64,000 nt of DNA from Haematococcus lacustris (GCA_030144725.1 JASKMD010000002.1:4467362-4531361), one strand, 5' to 3'. Counted from the stretch's first letter, positions 18,290 through 30,261 are shown. A program made the numbers and translations. The notes: generated from the letters alone by a model not told the origin.

Positions 18290-21200
18290 TTAACGGCCCA
18301 ATGTAGCACTGGCGGTAGGCACGGCGTAGGAACCATCGTCGGCCGCGCCATTGGTTGCAGAGTCCCACCCGAAGTAGTCGTCCAGTGGCGAGGCGCGCAG
18401 GCCCTGCGATCAGGCAGCGTGCCTCCTACCTCACGCTGCTGGAATTGAGACCCAGGCTTCCTGTGCCTTTTTCTTTGTCGCGGTCTTGCCGCAGGCAGTG
18501 TGAGTGCATTGAGCGTCCGCGCTCACACCTACCTCGACGTACTGCGATGCCAGCACTTGCTCGTTTAGAACCTGGCGACAGTCCAACTCTGCCCGGGTGC
18601 AGATGGCGTCCAGAGGCAGCACCCCACTGCAACAAGCCAACATAGTGCACAATGCTGAGCAACAGCCTTGCAACCAGGTCCTCACTGCACTAAGCTGTAA
18701 ATTGTGTCATCTGCCGCCTGCATAGACTACAGCTGTGGTCACCCCGCTGAGTGCCTTCCTGGGCCTTGCTAAGCAGAAATACATCCACCCTACCCAGCCA
18801 AGCCAAGCCACCCTACCCAGTGCTGGAGGCAGTCAGCACTCCTGACTGCAGCCCTACTGACTCCAGCCCCTCTCCTGCAGCCCTACTGACTCCAGCCCCA
18901 TTCCCACCATCGCATCCTGTGTCGGGCTCCCTGCATTGCCCAGCCACCCCGGCTCTGCCCTGCCAGCCTCCCCAGGTGCCCCAATGACTCATCACTGCGG
19001 GCCGCCTCAACAAAGTATACTCCCCACATCCCATCTGGCTTCACCACTCCTCCTCCTCCTCCTCCTCCTCCTCCATCCCAGCACTTGCCTATGTGAGCCA
19101 TAAAGAGGCCCTAGCATAGGCACCCCTGCCCCTGAGGGTGCCCTGCCCCTTTGGCCCCCATGCCCCCTGTGGCTGCTTCACCCCCGCGGCCCCTCTACTC
19201 ACAATGGCTCCTCAATCTGCACCCCGATCTCATCAATGCCCAGCAGCAGCATGCTGATGAGGAGGGAGATGGGGATGGTGCCCCAGTGGAAGGGGGCCCA
19301 CAGGGCAAAGGGCAGGGAGGTCAGCCAGATGAGCAGGAAGCGGGAGGTGTGCCTGCAGCCGCCATGCACGCATGTGCAATGCACATTGAGCATTCAGCGC
19401 CATGCCATGAAGACCACCATGATCTCCTGCACATAGACACCCACAACCCACACCCACACCCACACCAGTGTCGCTACTGACAAGCAAACACCCGGCAACA
19501 ATGCTGGCAGCTGCAGCTGCACCAGCAGCGATGGCAACACAGCTACACAGCCGCAGCTGCAGCGATGGCAACACCAGCAACTGCACCAGCAACCTCAATA
19601 GCAACTGCACCAGCCGAAGCAACAGGGGTATGGCTGGAGGGGTGAGGGGTCAGCAGGGCAGCTAGGATCACCTGGTGTAGGTGAGGGGCAGGGGGGTGCG
19701 GTAGATGCGCTCGCACATGCCTAGTGCATCATGGAAGAACTGGACGTTCAGCATCATCAGCTGCTGCTGCATGGGTGTCATGGGGGCTTGCTTGACCACC
19801 TGCAGCAGAAGGGCATGGCAGCAGGGTGACGCACACTCCCACCCCATGCTCACCCACCCCACCCTCCGCGTCCTCCCACCCCACCCCAACCCCACCTACC
19901 CCACCCACCGCACCTCCCCATGTCACTCACCCACCCACCTCATTCTATCCCACCACCCTACTACTCAGGTAAGCATGGTGGGTACGGCCCCGTCTGCCAC
20001 AAGGCCTGTTGTGCCTGCCTGCTGGCAGCCCTAGCAGTTGCAGCCGTGGGCCTTATTGAGGTCTCAACGGCGGCCTGATTACCCCGGTAGCCCCCTCCCC
20101 CTGCCCCTAAAGCCCCTCACGCTCCTCCCCCTGCCCTGTGTGCCCCTCACACCTCTGCAGCCCTGATCTCTAATGCTCTCAAGCCAGTAGCCTCCAGGCC
20201 AATTGATGTGAGGATGGCCCAAACCCTGCTGCCCCTCTCGAGGGTGAGGTGAGGCTGTGCTCGGAGTTGTGAGTGAGAGTGTGACCCCTCTACATAGGGG
20301 TGAGAGGAGAGGCGAGGGCGCGGGTGAGGGCAAAGGTGGAGGCAAGGGGAGGATGAGGGCAAGGGTGGAGGGACGGGGAAGAGGAGGGTAGCTTTAAGGG
20401 GAGGGTTGGGGGGAGGGTTAAGGGGAGGATTAGGGCAGAAAGGAATCCAACCAGCCTGCATGGGAGGCCCACCAAGCTGGTGGGGTCAGAATGTCAGCAC
20501 CTGCACCCGTCATTTGCTGGCTGCCCACCTCTGCGATGATGCTGATGCTCTTGACCACTCGGTGCTGTGAGCCGCACAGCATGTCCAGCTCAGCAGGTGC
20601 CAACACGTCACGCAGGTGGTGCCTCACGTCCACGCCCTCCTGCAGCCAGCAACACAGGCTTTGGACATGATGCTGGGAATCCATGCCCCAGGTTACTGAC
20701 ATACCCAGGGCTGCGGGACAGGCTGTGGCTAGGGACGCTGGGCCGGCCCTTGTTTCATTCTACCGGCTTTGGGACAGGAGCTGTAGCTGCCTTTGCTAGG
20801 AGCGACACGCTGTTGCTGCTGCTGGTGGCATTGAGTCTTTAGCAACGCCATGTTTTGCAAATGACATGCAACAATGAAGAACAAATCCAGGGCTGCATGC
20901 AGTGCCTAAATTCAAGTGGTTTTAAGGGTTCAGGGGGGCAGGGGTGGTGTGGTGAAGCTGCTGGTTCAGGAGCTTGCGCTCCTGGCTGTGTCAGCAGGAT
21001 GGCATGCAGGGCAGGGGCTGTACCTGGAGGTGGGCATGCAGTGCGCGGGTGAAGGCAATGGTCCAGCGCCCGCAGGCCTGGCGCAGCTCTGCCTCGGACT
21101 CCGGGAAGAACACCACGCACTGCAGCCATCAGGCCAGGCCAGGCCGGGCCAGGTGAGGCCAGACTGGGTGACTGGGTGAGGCAGTCATATGTTGCCAGCC

Positions 21201-23363
21201 TCGCTTGCTGCTCCGAACCTGGGCACAGCCTATTCTTGACATCAGGTCAAGCACTGTCTGGCAGACGCTCTGGACACCCTGCCAGGCATAGCCATCCCAG
21301 CCCCGTCTTTGCGTCTGTCCTACCCTGCCCTGTCCTACCCTGCCCTGTCCTGCCCTGCCCTGTCCTGCCTCTTCTAATAGCAGTGGCATGTAGCCTGACC
21401 TGGGTGGTGATGTCGCGCACGCGGTTCAGGATGCCACCCCACACCTTGCGTGCTTCCCACCACCTGCACACACCACCACGCCACACCCCTTGATTAGGAC
21501 TTGACCAAAACTGTGGCAAGCCACCTGCACAGCCAAGGCGGGAAGGGTGACACAGGTAATCGCAAAGGCCCAGCAGACGGCTGGCGTAAACCCTGGCGAC
21601 AGCAGACAGCTAGCTGGGCAGCTGGCAGCTTTGATGCCTAGGAAGCTACGCGGAAGGTGGGCTGCTGTTGTCACGCATGGCCACACCGTATGCCCCTATC
21701 GCTACTGGTGCTGCTATCCAGGCAAGCTTTAGCTGCTGGCCACATATGTCATAGGACTGGTTGGTCACACCTATCACACCTGGCCGCACCTGTCATAGGA
21801 CTGGTTGGTGCGAAAGACCAGGAGCAGCGACACCGCAAAGGATGTCAGCACCTGGGGCTGGGGGCTGGACATCAGCAGGCTGCGCAGGCAGGGAAGGTGG
21901 TAGCGGGGTGAATGACACCGCATGCAAGGGTCACACAGGGGGGTGAGGGTTAGGGTTAGGGTTAGCTAACCCTAACCCGCATGCAAGGGGCCCACAGGAG
22001 GGCCGATGCCAGTGAGCTGCTAGAGCCATTGCTGACCTGACTGCTTGGTGTGATGAATGCTGGATGCCTGCCTGCAAGGTGCTTCCTGACGCAGACTCAG
22101 CAGGGAGAAGGTGAGCAAGAGCACTGAGCAATTCAACACACGGCCCTGTGTGGCTGGGGGCACTGTGCACTGGAGCAGCTCCAATGAGCAGTTCAGCACA
22201 GTGCCATGCAGCCCTGGCCCTGCAAGCTGCTGGCATTGCATGGCCAGCAAGGTGATTCATGACACAGTGGCAGCAGGGTGCAGGTGCTGCACAGACCCAA
22301 ACACATCCACATACCATGCTGCCCTGCCCTGGCAAGGCCGTGCGGCAAGGGCACGTGCTGTGCCCCATGCTTCATGTGGCTCATGCAAGCCCGGCCATGG
22401 ATGTTCACCTGGGGTACTCGCTGCTCAGCACACCAGAGTCTCTGGCTGTCTCATAGAAGCAGAGGGCCGTGGACACCGCCAGCACCCAGCTCAGCGGCGA
22501 GGCCAGCTGGCGAATGATGCGCGAGCTGCAGCCAGCAAGAGGCGAGACGCCGTGCCACCCTCGCTCGCACAGTGGCAGGCCAGCTCCGCATGTGAGGCAG
22601 CCCATGCAGTGCTGAGAAGCGCTGGACAACTGCCCATACACATGATGCACTCTTGCCTAAGCTTGGAGGTAATGCAAAAGGTGTGGGTGGAGGTGAGGAG
22701 CCTGAAGGGCAGGGTTGCGACTGGACCCCTTATGCAGGGTTAGGCTGAGTTGCTATGTATGGCTGGTGGCCTTCGCAAGTGGGTTGGGGCAGTGAATCCG
22801 GTAGTGGTACCGGATGCTTGCTGCATGCAAACAGTTCGGACAACAGATAACACAGCCCCTGCCCTGTAGTAATTGTAGAGGGTACAACTGTGCTGTGTAT
22901 GACTGCTGACAACCCGACTGGTGGCTGTTTACAGTGCATTGAGGTCTACTGGGGCTGCCCTGTTTTCAGATTCTGCTCACTTGGGCATGGTGAGCATGTT
23001 CTTTGTGTAGCGGTCTACTAGGCGGTGGCGGCGCCAGAACTCTGGGTCTGCCACCTGCATGTGTAGAGCACATGTGGTGGTTATGCAAGCACATCCCCAG
23101 CACACGGCAGCAGGCACGGCAGCGGCTGACGCAGAACGCGACTACGTGCCATGTAGTTTGCTAAAGTCAAGCGTACATGCGCCTGGTTATCGTGACGACA
23201 GCAAAGGATAAAAAGCAACCCGCACCGTCCGCCTGAAAACTCTGGAGTCACTGGGTGCATCGCCTTGCGATGCCCTGACGACAAGGATAGATCGAGCTGC
23301 GCGGAGGGGGCAAGCCGGGGCCCGCTTGAGCCCAACACCCTGCGCTCCACGGGTGAGCTGCAT
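18290..23363 (-). CDS. Bestrophin-family chloride/bicarbonate channel A (plastid-targeted)
   Basis: Bestrophin/UPF0187 family, related to plant thylakoid VCCN chloride channels and algal BST proteins that feed bicarbonate to the thylakoid lumen in the carbon-concentrating mechanism. Eleven exons: 23226-23363, 22981-23054, 22409-22525, 21790-21864, 21400-21463, 21024-21119, 20529-20639, 19672-19799, 19203-19352, 18533-18626, 18290-18403; all phases join, 386 aa. Visible: transit-like N-terminus with LVVRAS; DPEFWRRHRLVDRY; SRIIRQLASPLSWVL (first membrane segment); LTSFAVSLLLVFRTNQSYDR; WWEARKVWGGILNR; the membrane block RFLLIWLTSLPFALW and LLGIDEIGVQIEEPF; then GVLPLDAIC. The start at 23363 gives a normal transit peptide; 23468 is an in-frame alternative. 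Head to head with bestrophin B 367 bp away, its paralogue with many shared splice positions. Ion selectivity cannot be read from sequence. Confidence 0.93.
19048..19074. repeat. CCT trinucleotide tract in bestrophin A intron 9
   Basis: Nine consecutive CCT/TCC units in the intron between the exons at 18533-18626 and 19203-19352. Confidence 0.85.
21947..21977. repeat. Head-to-head telomere-motif palindrome in bestrophin A intron 3
   Basis: Three TTAGGG-type units run into their own reverse complement at an AGCT centre: GGGTTAGGGTTAG followed by CTAACCCTAACCC. The palindrome is bracketed by a direct repeat, CGCATGCAAGGG at 21919-21930 and again at 21978-21989, each followed by similar CACAGG-ending sequence. 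The arrangement resembles telomere-type DNA inserted at a staggered break. Confidence 0.85.
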
Positions 23364-23730
23364 ACCGTGCACGTTCACCACCAGGGCTTCAATTGCAGTG
23401 CCACCAGTACGATGAGGACACTCTCTCACGCTTTTGTGAATTTTGGCGGCCTCCACCTCCCACATCACGGTACGGGATAGGAGGTGCTGTTTTATTTGCT
23501 AGCACCACTAATTGCAGTCATTTTATCAAGACCAATCCTAATTGTGTCCATGCAGGAGGAGCTTAATCCACACTAACCTGCGCACGAAAGAGACGAGGAG
23601 CGATGCAGCGCACTGCCTTTTCTAGTCAACGCCCTGCCCTGTCGGCCCCGTCCGGCCTCCCTTTTCGTCCAATCCTGTCAATTCCACAGCACCGTGCAGT
23701 CGCCGCCCGCGTCCAACAAGTTGGGTGCAA
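23364..23730. promoter_or_regulatory. Bidirectional promoter region of bestrophins A and B
   Basis: Only about 370 bp separate the chosen start codons of the two divergent channel genes, so their promoters overlap or are shared. It contains the second copy of the dispersed repeat (23517-23583). A transit-peptide-like open frame starts at 23603 (see bestrophin B). No CO2- or light-response element can be named with confidence. Confidence 0.6.
23517..23583 (+). repeat. Dispersed repeat copy 2 (right flank of bestrophin A)
   Basis: Second copy of the element at 18014-18075, same orientation, sharing TGTGTCCATGCAGGA and GAGCTTAATCCACACT. Confidence 0.75.
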
Positions 23731-24378
23731 ATGCGCAGCTCGTCGTTCGACCGATGGGGTCCAGGGTCACGAGATATGCCATCGCAGGACGCTACGCTTT
23801 CGTCACAGCGATCCGATGTGATCATAGTGTCTCGTTACGAGGAATCCCGCAAGTACTGGCGCACGGTAAGTTAACGCCTTGATGAGGTGGCAGGCGATTT
23901 TAAATGGTCACCCACGGCACCGACCCAAGATACCCAAGGCTACCCAAGATACCCAAGGCTTTGCACCGAAGCTAGCAAGCTCTCAATCTGTTTTGCCAAG
24001 CAGGTTTACGATTTTCCTCAATGGGAGAAGCATCGAGACAGCAACCGCTTTGTGCGCAGGCTGTTCACCATCCCTACGTAAGTCATGGGGGGGCAGCGAC
24101 AGCAGCAACAGCAACATGCGCAGCCCTCCTTCAGGCTTGCGTCACTTGGGCTGTGCTGCGCAGCCGCCCTCCCAGCCTGGTCACCCCAGCCTGCCGCCAT
24201 CCTGGCTGCTGACATACAACCCTTCCCCTTCCCTCCTCTGCATGCAGTTCACACATCCTGACCAACATCTCACCATCCCTGGCCCTGACCACCACCATCT
24301 CAACCGCCCTTGTGGCGTACATGTGGGTACATGTGAGCCAGTAGTGCAGGGGGGCGGAAAGGCAGGCAGGCAGGTGGG

Positions 24379-24438
<60 letters not shown>

Positions 24439-27400
24439 CGGGCGGGCGGGCAGGCAGTGCGCAGTGCCACTCCTAGCAGGCGGGGCAGGGCAAGGCAGCA
24501 AATCAGCTAACATGACAAGGGTACGTACGGTGGGGTTCAGAAGGATAGGGTTCTGGCTGGGTATTTCTGCCAGGGTGGCAAGGGCGGGTCATGGTCATTG
24601 TGAAGGTGTGAGCAGGTCCATGGAGATGTGATGGTCCAGTGTGATGTCTACACCATATGCCGCTTGCCCTACATTGCTCATTGACCCGCCCTGTTTGCTG
24701 CCCTCACTCCCCATATCCCTGACTGCCTGACTGCACGCCCTCTTGACTGCCTGACTGCTTACGCAGGTTGGCCTTAGACCAGGGGCTGCTGCCTGAGGGC
24801 GCCCCCTCCCTGCAGGTCAACAACGCCTGCTCAGCCTTCGTCAACAACACCTCAGTGGCTCTGTCGCTGCTGCTGTGAGTGCACACAGCTGTACCCCTGC
24901 TGTCATGCATGGATGCATGGAGGGCAGCAGACGCATGGAGGGTTGGGGCCACATGGCCCACAAGCCTCATGTGCACGGCATGCCGCATGGTGCTCACCTG
25001 GCACCAGTCCATGTTGGCCGTCTGCAAGACTGCACAACACCTTGTCTTGCATGGTATTGCACTGAGACTGCTACCGCCAGCAGCAGCAGCACCACCAGGT
25101 ATGGCTGGAAGTGTGACCACAGCCGCCAGAGTGGCGATGGCGCGTGTGGTCACACTATGGTGATGGCACAGGGCTGTCAGGGCTTAGCCTCAAAGGCATA
25201 CATACAGCAGCAGCCACACCCTACGTCAGCAGCTGCCAGTGTAGCACAGTGCCTCTCAGGGCCCTGCACCCTGCACCACGCCCTGCATCCTCCACCACAG
25301 CCTAGAGTGACTCACAGCAGCAGCTACAGAGCGACAGAGCGTACCAGGTTCAATGAGAGCCAGCCTGTTTAGATACTGGGGTGCCGCAATGGATGACAAT
25401 GATGGTGGATATGAGGGACTGGTGGGAGGGTAGCAAGGGCACGCCCGACGGCGAGGGCGTAGTTCTCTCTCATTCTTTCTTTCTTGGATATGAGGGAGAA
25501 GGAGGAGCAGGAGTGCGAGGAAAAGGAGGAGGAGGTTGTTTCATCAACAAATGTGGTGAGGAGGATGGCATGCAGCGGCAGGCTGTGGTCCAGGTGCTGC
25601 CCTGCAGGGTGTTCCGCACCAACTCCAGCTACGGGCGCTGGGACGAAGCGCGCAAGATGTGGGGCGGGCTGCTGAACAGGAGCCGTGACATCATGCGCCA
25701 GGTGTCAGGGGGCAGCGGGGGGGAGCAGTGAGGGTGGTGGGGGCCAGCAGGCCAGCCAGCCATGAGGGGAGGGGAGGGGAGGGGAGGGGAGGGGAGGGGA
25801 GGGGAGGGGAGGGGAGGGGAGGGGAGGGGAGGGGAGGGGAGGGGAGGGGAGGGGAGGGGAGGGGAGGGGAGGGGAGGGGAGGGGAGGGGAGGGGAGGGGA
25901 GGGGAGGGGAGGGGAGGGGAGGGGAGGGGCCCCACTGCTGCCTGGGTCCTTCTCCTGCTCCCACCCTGCCCTGCTGCTGCTCCCACACCGGCCCCCACCC
26001 ACCCCAGCCCTCCTGCACCACCCTGACCCACGCCCAGGCCTGCAGCAACGCCGGCGGTATCCATTTTGGCTGCCCATCCACCGGCCAATGCCATGTAACA
26101 ATGGTGGTGGTGGTGGTGGTGGTGGTGACGACCCCCAGGCCTGGCTGCTGCTGGTGTTGGCGCAGGGCGCTACGCTGTTCCCGACGGAGGATCTTGCCGC
26201 CCGCCAGGCGCTGGCCCGCTGGATGGTGGCGTTTGCCCGCGCCCTGCGCATCCACTTCCAGCCGGAGGTCACCCTGGAGAGTGAGCTGGGCGGCATCCTC
26301 ACGCCCAGGGAGCTGGAGTACTTGAAGGCAGCGCCGCACAGGCCGGTCAGGGCAATACATGCACTGGGGCAGGTGCGGGGGCAGGGATGGCTGGGGCAGG
26401 GATGGCTGGGGAAGAGTAAGGATGAGGGTGAGGGTTAACCATACATGTGCAGGGGGCGGGTGCGAGGGAAGGAGTGGGGTGCAGGGAAGCAAAGATGGAC
26501 AGACGAGGAGAATTGGGGAGAAGGAGGCAAAGTGAAGTGAGGAGGGAGAAGGGGAAAGAGGGGGGGTGAGGAGGGGAGGAGGGGAGGTGGACAGGGAAAA
26601 GAAGGTAAAGGGAGGTGGGGTGTGAGTGGGGTGGGGTAGTAATGGGGCTATGGGTATGGGGAGTGGCAGGGGGAGACTGTAGAGAGGGAAGGGAGGGGTG
26701 CTCTGACGCAGGTGCTGCCGCTGCTGCTGAAGTCGGCATCTTTGCCGCTCTGGCAATTCTTAAACTGCCTGCAGGTCATTCAGAATGTGGACATGAGCCC
26801 TATTCATCAGATGCAGATGAGCCAGGAGCTGACCTTTTTCCATGACGTGCTTGGGGGCTGTGAGCGGCTGCTGCGGGCGCCCATCCCTCTCTCATACACT
26901 CGGTGAGCTGCCGCAGCGCCAGCCACTGAGCTGGGAGCAGCAGCAGCAGCAGCAGTGGCAAGGCTGGGTGGCGCAGCAGCAATGAGGGGAGCGGCAGCAA
27001 AGGGGTGTATCTGTATCCGTGGATGTGGAAACAGCTGTAGCAGGAAGACAGAGGCAGGAGGGCACAGGGCTGGAGCAGTTGCAACAGCTTCGCTGCATGC
27101 ACGGCGGTCAGCTTACGGCGTACGGCGGCAGCGTACGGCGACCTGCCCTTGACACCAGTGGCCTGCAACAAGGCGGTGCTCTTTCCCCTGCCCCTCCCCT
27201 GCCATTGCGCCACAGCCAGCTGCTTGCCTTGCCTGCCATGACCCTCACCTTGGCCTTGCCTGCCCCAACCCTGCTTACACATCGAGAGCACGACACTCAT
27301 CCCACTGCTGCCTTCGACCTACCCCCCTTTCCTTGCACTCCTTCCCTGCGCTTTCCTTTCCTTTCTCCTTTCCTTCCTCCTTTCCTTTTCCTTGCACTCC

Positions 27401-28424
27401 TTCCCTGCCCTTCCCTAACCCCCCTCCGTGCCACAGTCGGCTGCATGCCCTGCCAGCCTCCCCCTCCCCCTCCCGCCCTGCCATCAGCTGGCTGCCCCTG
27501 GCTTTCCACTCGCAGCCACACAGCCCGCTTCCTGGTGCTGTGGCTCAGCCTGCTGCCCTTCTCCCTGTACGGCAGCCTGGGACCCTGGACCATCCCCGTG
27601 GTGCTGGCCACCACGGCTGTGCTGGCAGGCATCAAGGAAATCGGGGTGCAGTGCGAGGAGCCCTTTGGGTGGGTGCCTGCAGGGGGCTGCACCTGCTATC
27701 CCACCCCACCCCACCCCACACCACCCTGGTCCCCCAAGGCCGCCATCACCACCACATCACACCCCTCACCAGCGTCGCACCTCTTCATGCACGTGTCACA
27801 CCTTTCCACCCAGGGGTCACACCCACCACTCCAGGGTCACACTTCCCAGGTATCCACCTTGCTGGCCCTGACCCACACCTGGCATTCAGCCTGACTGACC
27901 GGCTGACTGGCTGTGTGGGGCTGTGCTGGTGTCACGCAGCATCCTGCCCCTGGACGTCATCTGCAACCGCATCCAGCTGGACGTCATGAGCACGCTGAAG
28001 GATGACCTGGATGAGCAAAGCAAGGCAGGGGTCCGCCAGGGTGAGGGGGGCGGGCCGGCTGGGCGGGTAAGGGGGAGGGCGGCCCGGGTGAGGTGGGGGG
28101 GGCCAGCTGGGGGGGTGGGGGCCCGCTGGACAGGGTGTGCCAGGCTGGGTCTGGGCCATGGGTACCGTACTTGGCAAGGTGTTCATGCAGTGGCCTTGAT
28201 GGAAGCTTTGGCTGTAACCCACTGCTGCTGCCCTTACCCTGTTATCCTCTCTCCTGCTGCTGCTATGGCCCATCCTTATCATTATCCTCTCTCCTGCTGC
28301 TGCTGCCCCTGCTGCTGCAGTCATCATGGAGAGCATGGGCCTGCTGCCAGATGGGGCCCGGCTAGACAATGAGCTCCAGGCTGCTGCGCTGCCACTCCCC
28401 TCTGCCCCTGTCGTGGCCCCATAG
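23731..28424 (+). CDS. Bestrophin-family chloride/bicarbonate channel B
   Basis: Paralogue of bestrophin A. Ten exons: 23731-23865, 24004-24077, 24248-24322, 24767-24874, 25608-25701, 26166-26372, 26775-26902, 27516-27668, 27940-28040, 28321-28424; phases join to 392 aa. Motifs: YEESRKYWRT; SVALSLLLVFRTNSSYGRW; DEARKMWGGLLNRSRDI; GCERLLRAPIPLSYT; RFLVLWLSLLPFSLY; IKEIGVQCEEPFG; ILPLDVICNRIQLDV. Exons 2 and 7 have exactly the A lengths (74 and 128 bp), and exon 6 (207 bp) equals A exons 6 plus 7 (96+111), so one intron was lost or gained cleanly. The start is uncertain: the ATG at 23731 is the first in the coding frame, but a much better transit peptide (MQRTAFSSQRPALSAPSGL) begins at 23603 in another frame, so an unseen small intron or an indel is possible. 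Probably plastid envelope or thylakoid. Confidence 0.9.
24356..24452. repeat. GGCA tetranucleotide array in bestrophin B intron 3
   Basis: About 22 GGCA/GGCG units starting 34 bp after the exon 3 donor. Confidence 0.9.
25765..25929. repeat. GGGGA pentanucleotide array in bestrophin B intron 5
   Basis: About 33 perfect GGGGA units in the intron between exons 5 and 6; G-rich in the RNA sense. Confidence 0.95.
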
Positions 28425-28685
28425 CGCTCTGCAGGCTGTGGAGCAGCCTGCAGTGCCAGCACAGGCAGTACACAGGAAGGTGCCTAGGGTGGCAGCGGCG
28501 GCGGTGGCTGCGGCCTGCCAGTACGCCACCTGCTACGCCTTGATGTCACACGTGTCACTGCCAGCCACAGAGGTGCCCAGGGCAGCGTGCAAGGCTGAGG
28601 CAGGGCGCCACTAGGGCAGGGTACAGGGGAGATGCTGCGCCTGGCTCATGCATGCTGGCCCATGCAAGCTGGGCGCCACCAGAGC

Positions 28686-28800
28686 ATTTCAAAATTGTCA
28701 ATCATTCAAATCCTGGTTCAACATGTGCAGAGGGCGGGGAACCCCCTGCCTGGAGCCACCGTGTTCTGTGGTCACAAAGCAGCCGCACTGCTGCAGCGCA
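28686..28800 (+). repeat. Dispersed 110-bp repeat, copy 1
   Basis: Begins TTCAAAATTGTCAATCATT and ends CACTGCTGCAGCGC. The second copy at 30152-30261 is nearly identical, same orientation, differing by few substitutions and a small deletion. Confidence 0.88.
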
Positions 28801-30151
28801 CTGAATGTCGCAGGCAGCCTAATGTCAGCACACAAACTGGTGCTCAGATGGAAGGCGGCGCAGGAGCGGATCTGGCAGCCTACTGGGCGTGTGTGCATTA
28901 CCGCTGTGTGTGCTGCTGCCGCTGCCTGCTGTCAGGCTTAGGGCCCTGCTGCCAGGCTTGGAGCGGAGCTGCCAGCCTGCTGCCAGGCTACTGGGTGTGG
29001 TGCTCTGTGCTGCGAGTGCCTAGTGGGTGTGGGTGCGGGTGCGCAGTGTGTGCTGCAAGCCGGGGGGTCTGCTCACCAGGGCAGTGCACTGCTGGGGCCA
29101 GGGGAGCACCTGATGTCTCTGCATCTGCTGTGGTGCTGCGGGTGGGCTCTGGGGTATGCTGGCTCTGGCTGGCTCAGGCTCATGCATGCTGGCCAAGCTT
29201 TTGTATCTGATGGTGGGCATGATCGTGATAGGCGTGCTTCACCACCCCGTGTTAGATTTTTGTGTTTGTGGTTGATTCGTTGTGATGTTGAAGCGTTAGA
29301 CAGTGGTGGTTTGCTGCACTGTGCCGAACGGCGGTCTGCTATGGCTGCTTGGCCTTGCCTGTCGCCGACATGGCCGTGAATATTGGCGACCCACTCTGCA
29401 TATGAAGCAGTACGCAGTGTAAAGCAGCGCGCAGCGCAGAGTTGTCCGCCATCGCTTCGGTCGTGTCCAGCCACGTGCCAGCCACTAGGAACAAGCATGC
29501 AAAACGGCGGTCGCGCCTTGGTGCGTGGACTGACCAATTGGCTGCGTGTATTCCTCATCCGCTGTACTTCTTACCACTCAGGCATGCGGCTCTGAGACAT
29601 GCAGCATGTTGTCGCTGTCTCGCGCACTGCTCTCATTGATTTCGTCGCTGCACGCCACAGCCATGCACGTAAGCTGTCCAGCTCAGACAAGGCGAACCTC
29701 AATGCAACGGCATGCATGCCATGAGTGTCGTTGAACACATCGTTAGTAACGCAGCGCCATAGCACTACATGCACATGCCAGCAGGCGGGACATGAAGCAC
29801 CATCCGTCGTCATCCTTGGCATGCCACTGTTGGACTGTGAGCCTCCCTTCCTGCTGTGTGACCTAGCCAGACATTGCTACACAACCACTAAGCATGGCGA
29901 CATATGGACCGCATGGTTGACTTGAGTATATGTCAGCTTCCCTTCCCCTTCAAGTGCATGTTGTGGTGGCCAAGTTGCTGATGAGCTGAAGGCTAACCAG
30001 TCACTCCAGCCAGCTGACAGTGCGTAAGGTGCAAGGGCCAACACTCACTTAGTCCTAGGCTGAGAGGCTGAGGTCTGATGTGATGGCTCCAGGCTGCTAA
30101 GGACGCGTCATCCAATGCAATGTTTTGTGGGTCTGATGTGATGGCTGGGCA

Positions 30152-30261
30152 TTCAAAATTGTCAATCATTTAAATCCTGGTTCAACATGTGCAGAGGGGG
30201 GACCCCCTGCCTGGAGCCACCGTGTTCTGTGGTCACAAAGCAGCCGCACTGCTGCAGCGCC
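30152..30261 (+). repeat. Dispersed 110-bp repeat, copy 2
   Basis: Near-identical to 28686-28800 in direct orientation, 1.4 kb downstream. Possibly a short non-autonomous element; no clear terminal inverted repeats are seen. Confidence 0.88.

Noticed and set aside
26712..26774. Extra bestrophin B exon segment before VIQNVDMSP (reading LPLLLKSASLPLWQ)
   Set aside because: An acceptor exists at its start, but starting exon 7 at 26775 reproduces the exact 128-bp length of the bestrophin A exon and the family spacing.
29073..29558. 161-codon minus-strand frame
   Set aside because: No domain, no start or splice context and no paralogue in the window; chance opening in GC-rich DNA is likely.
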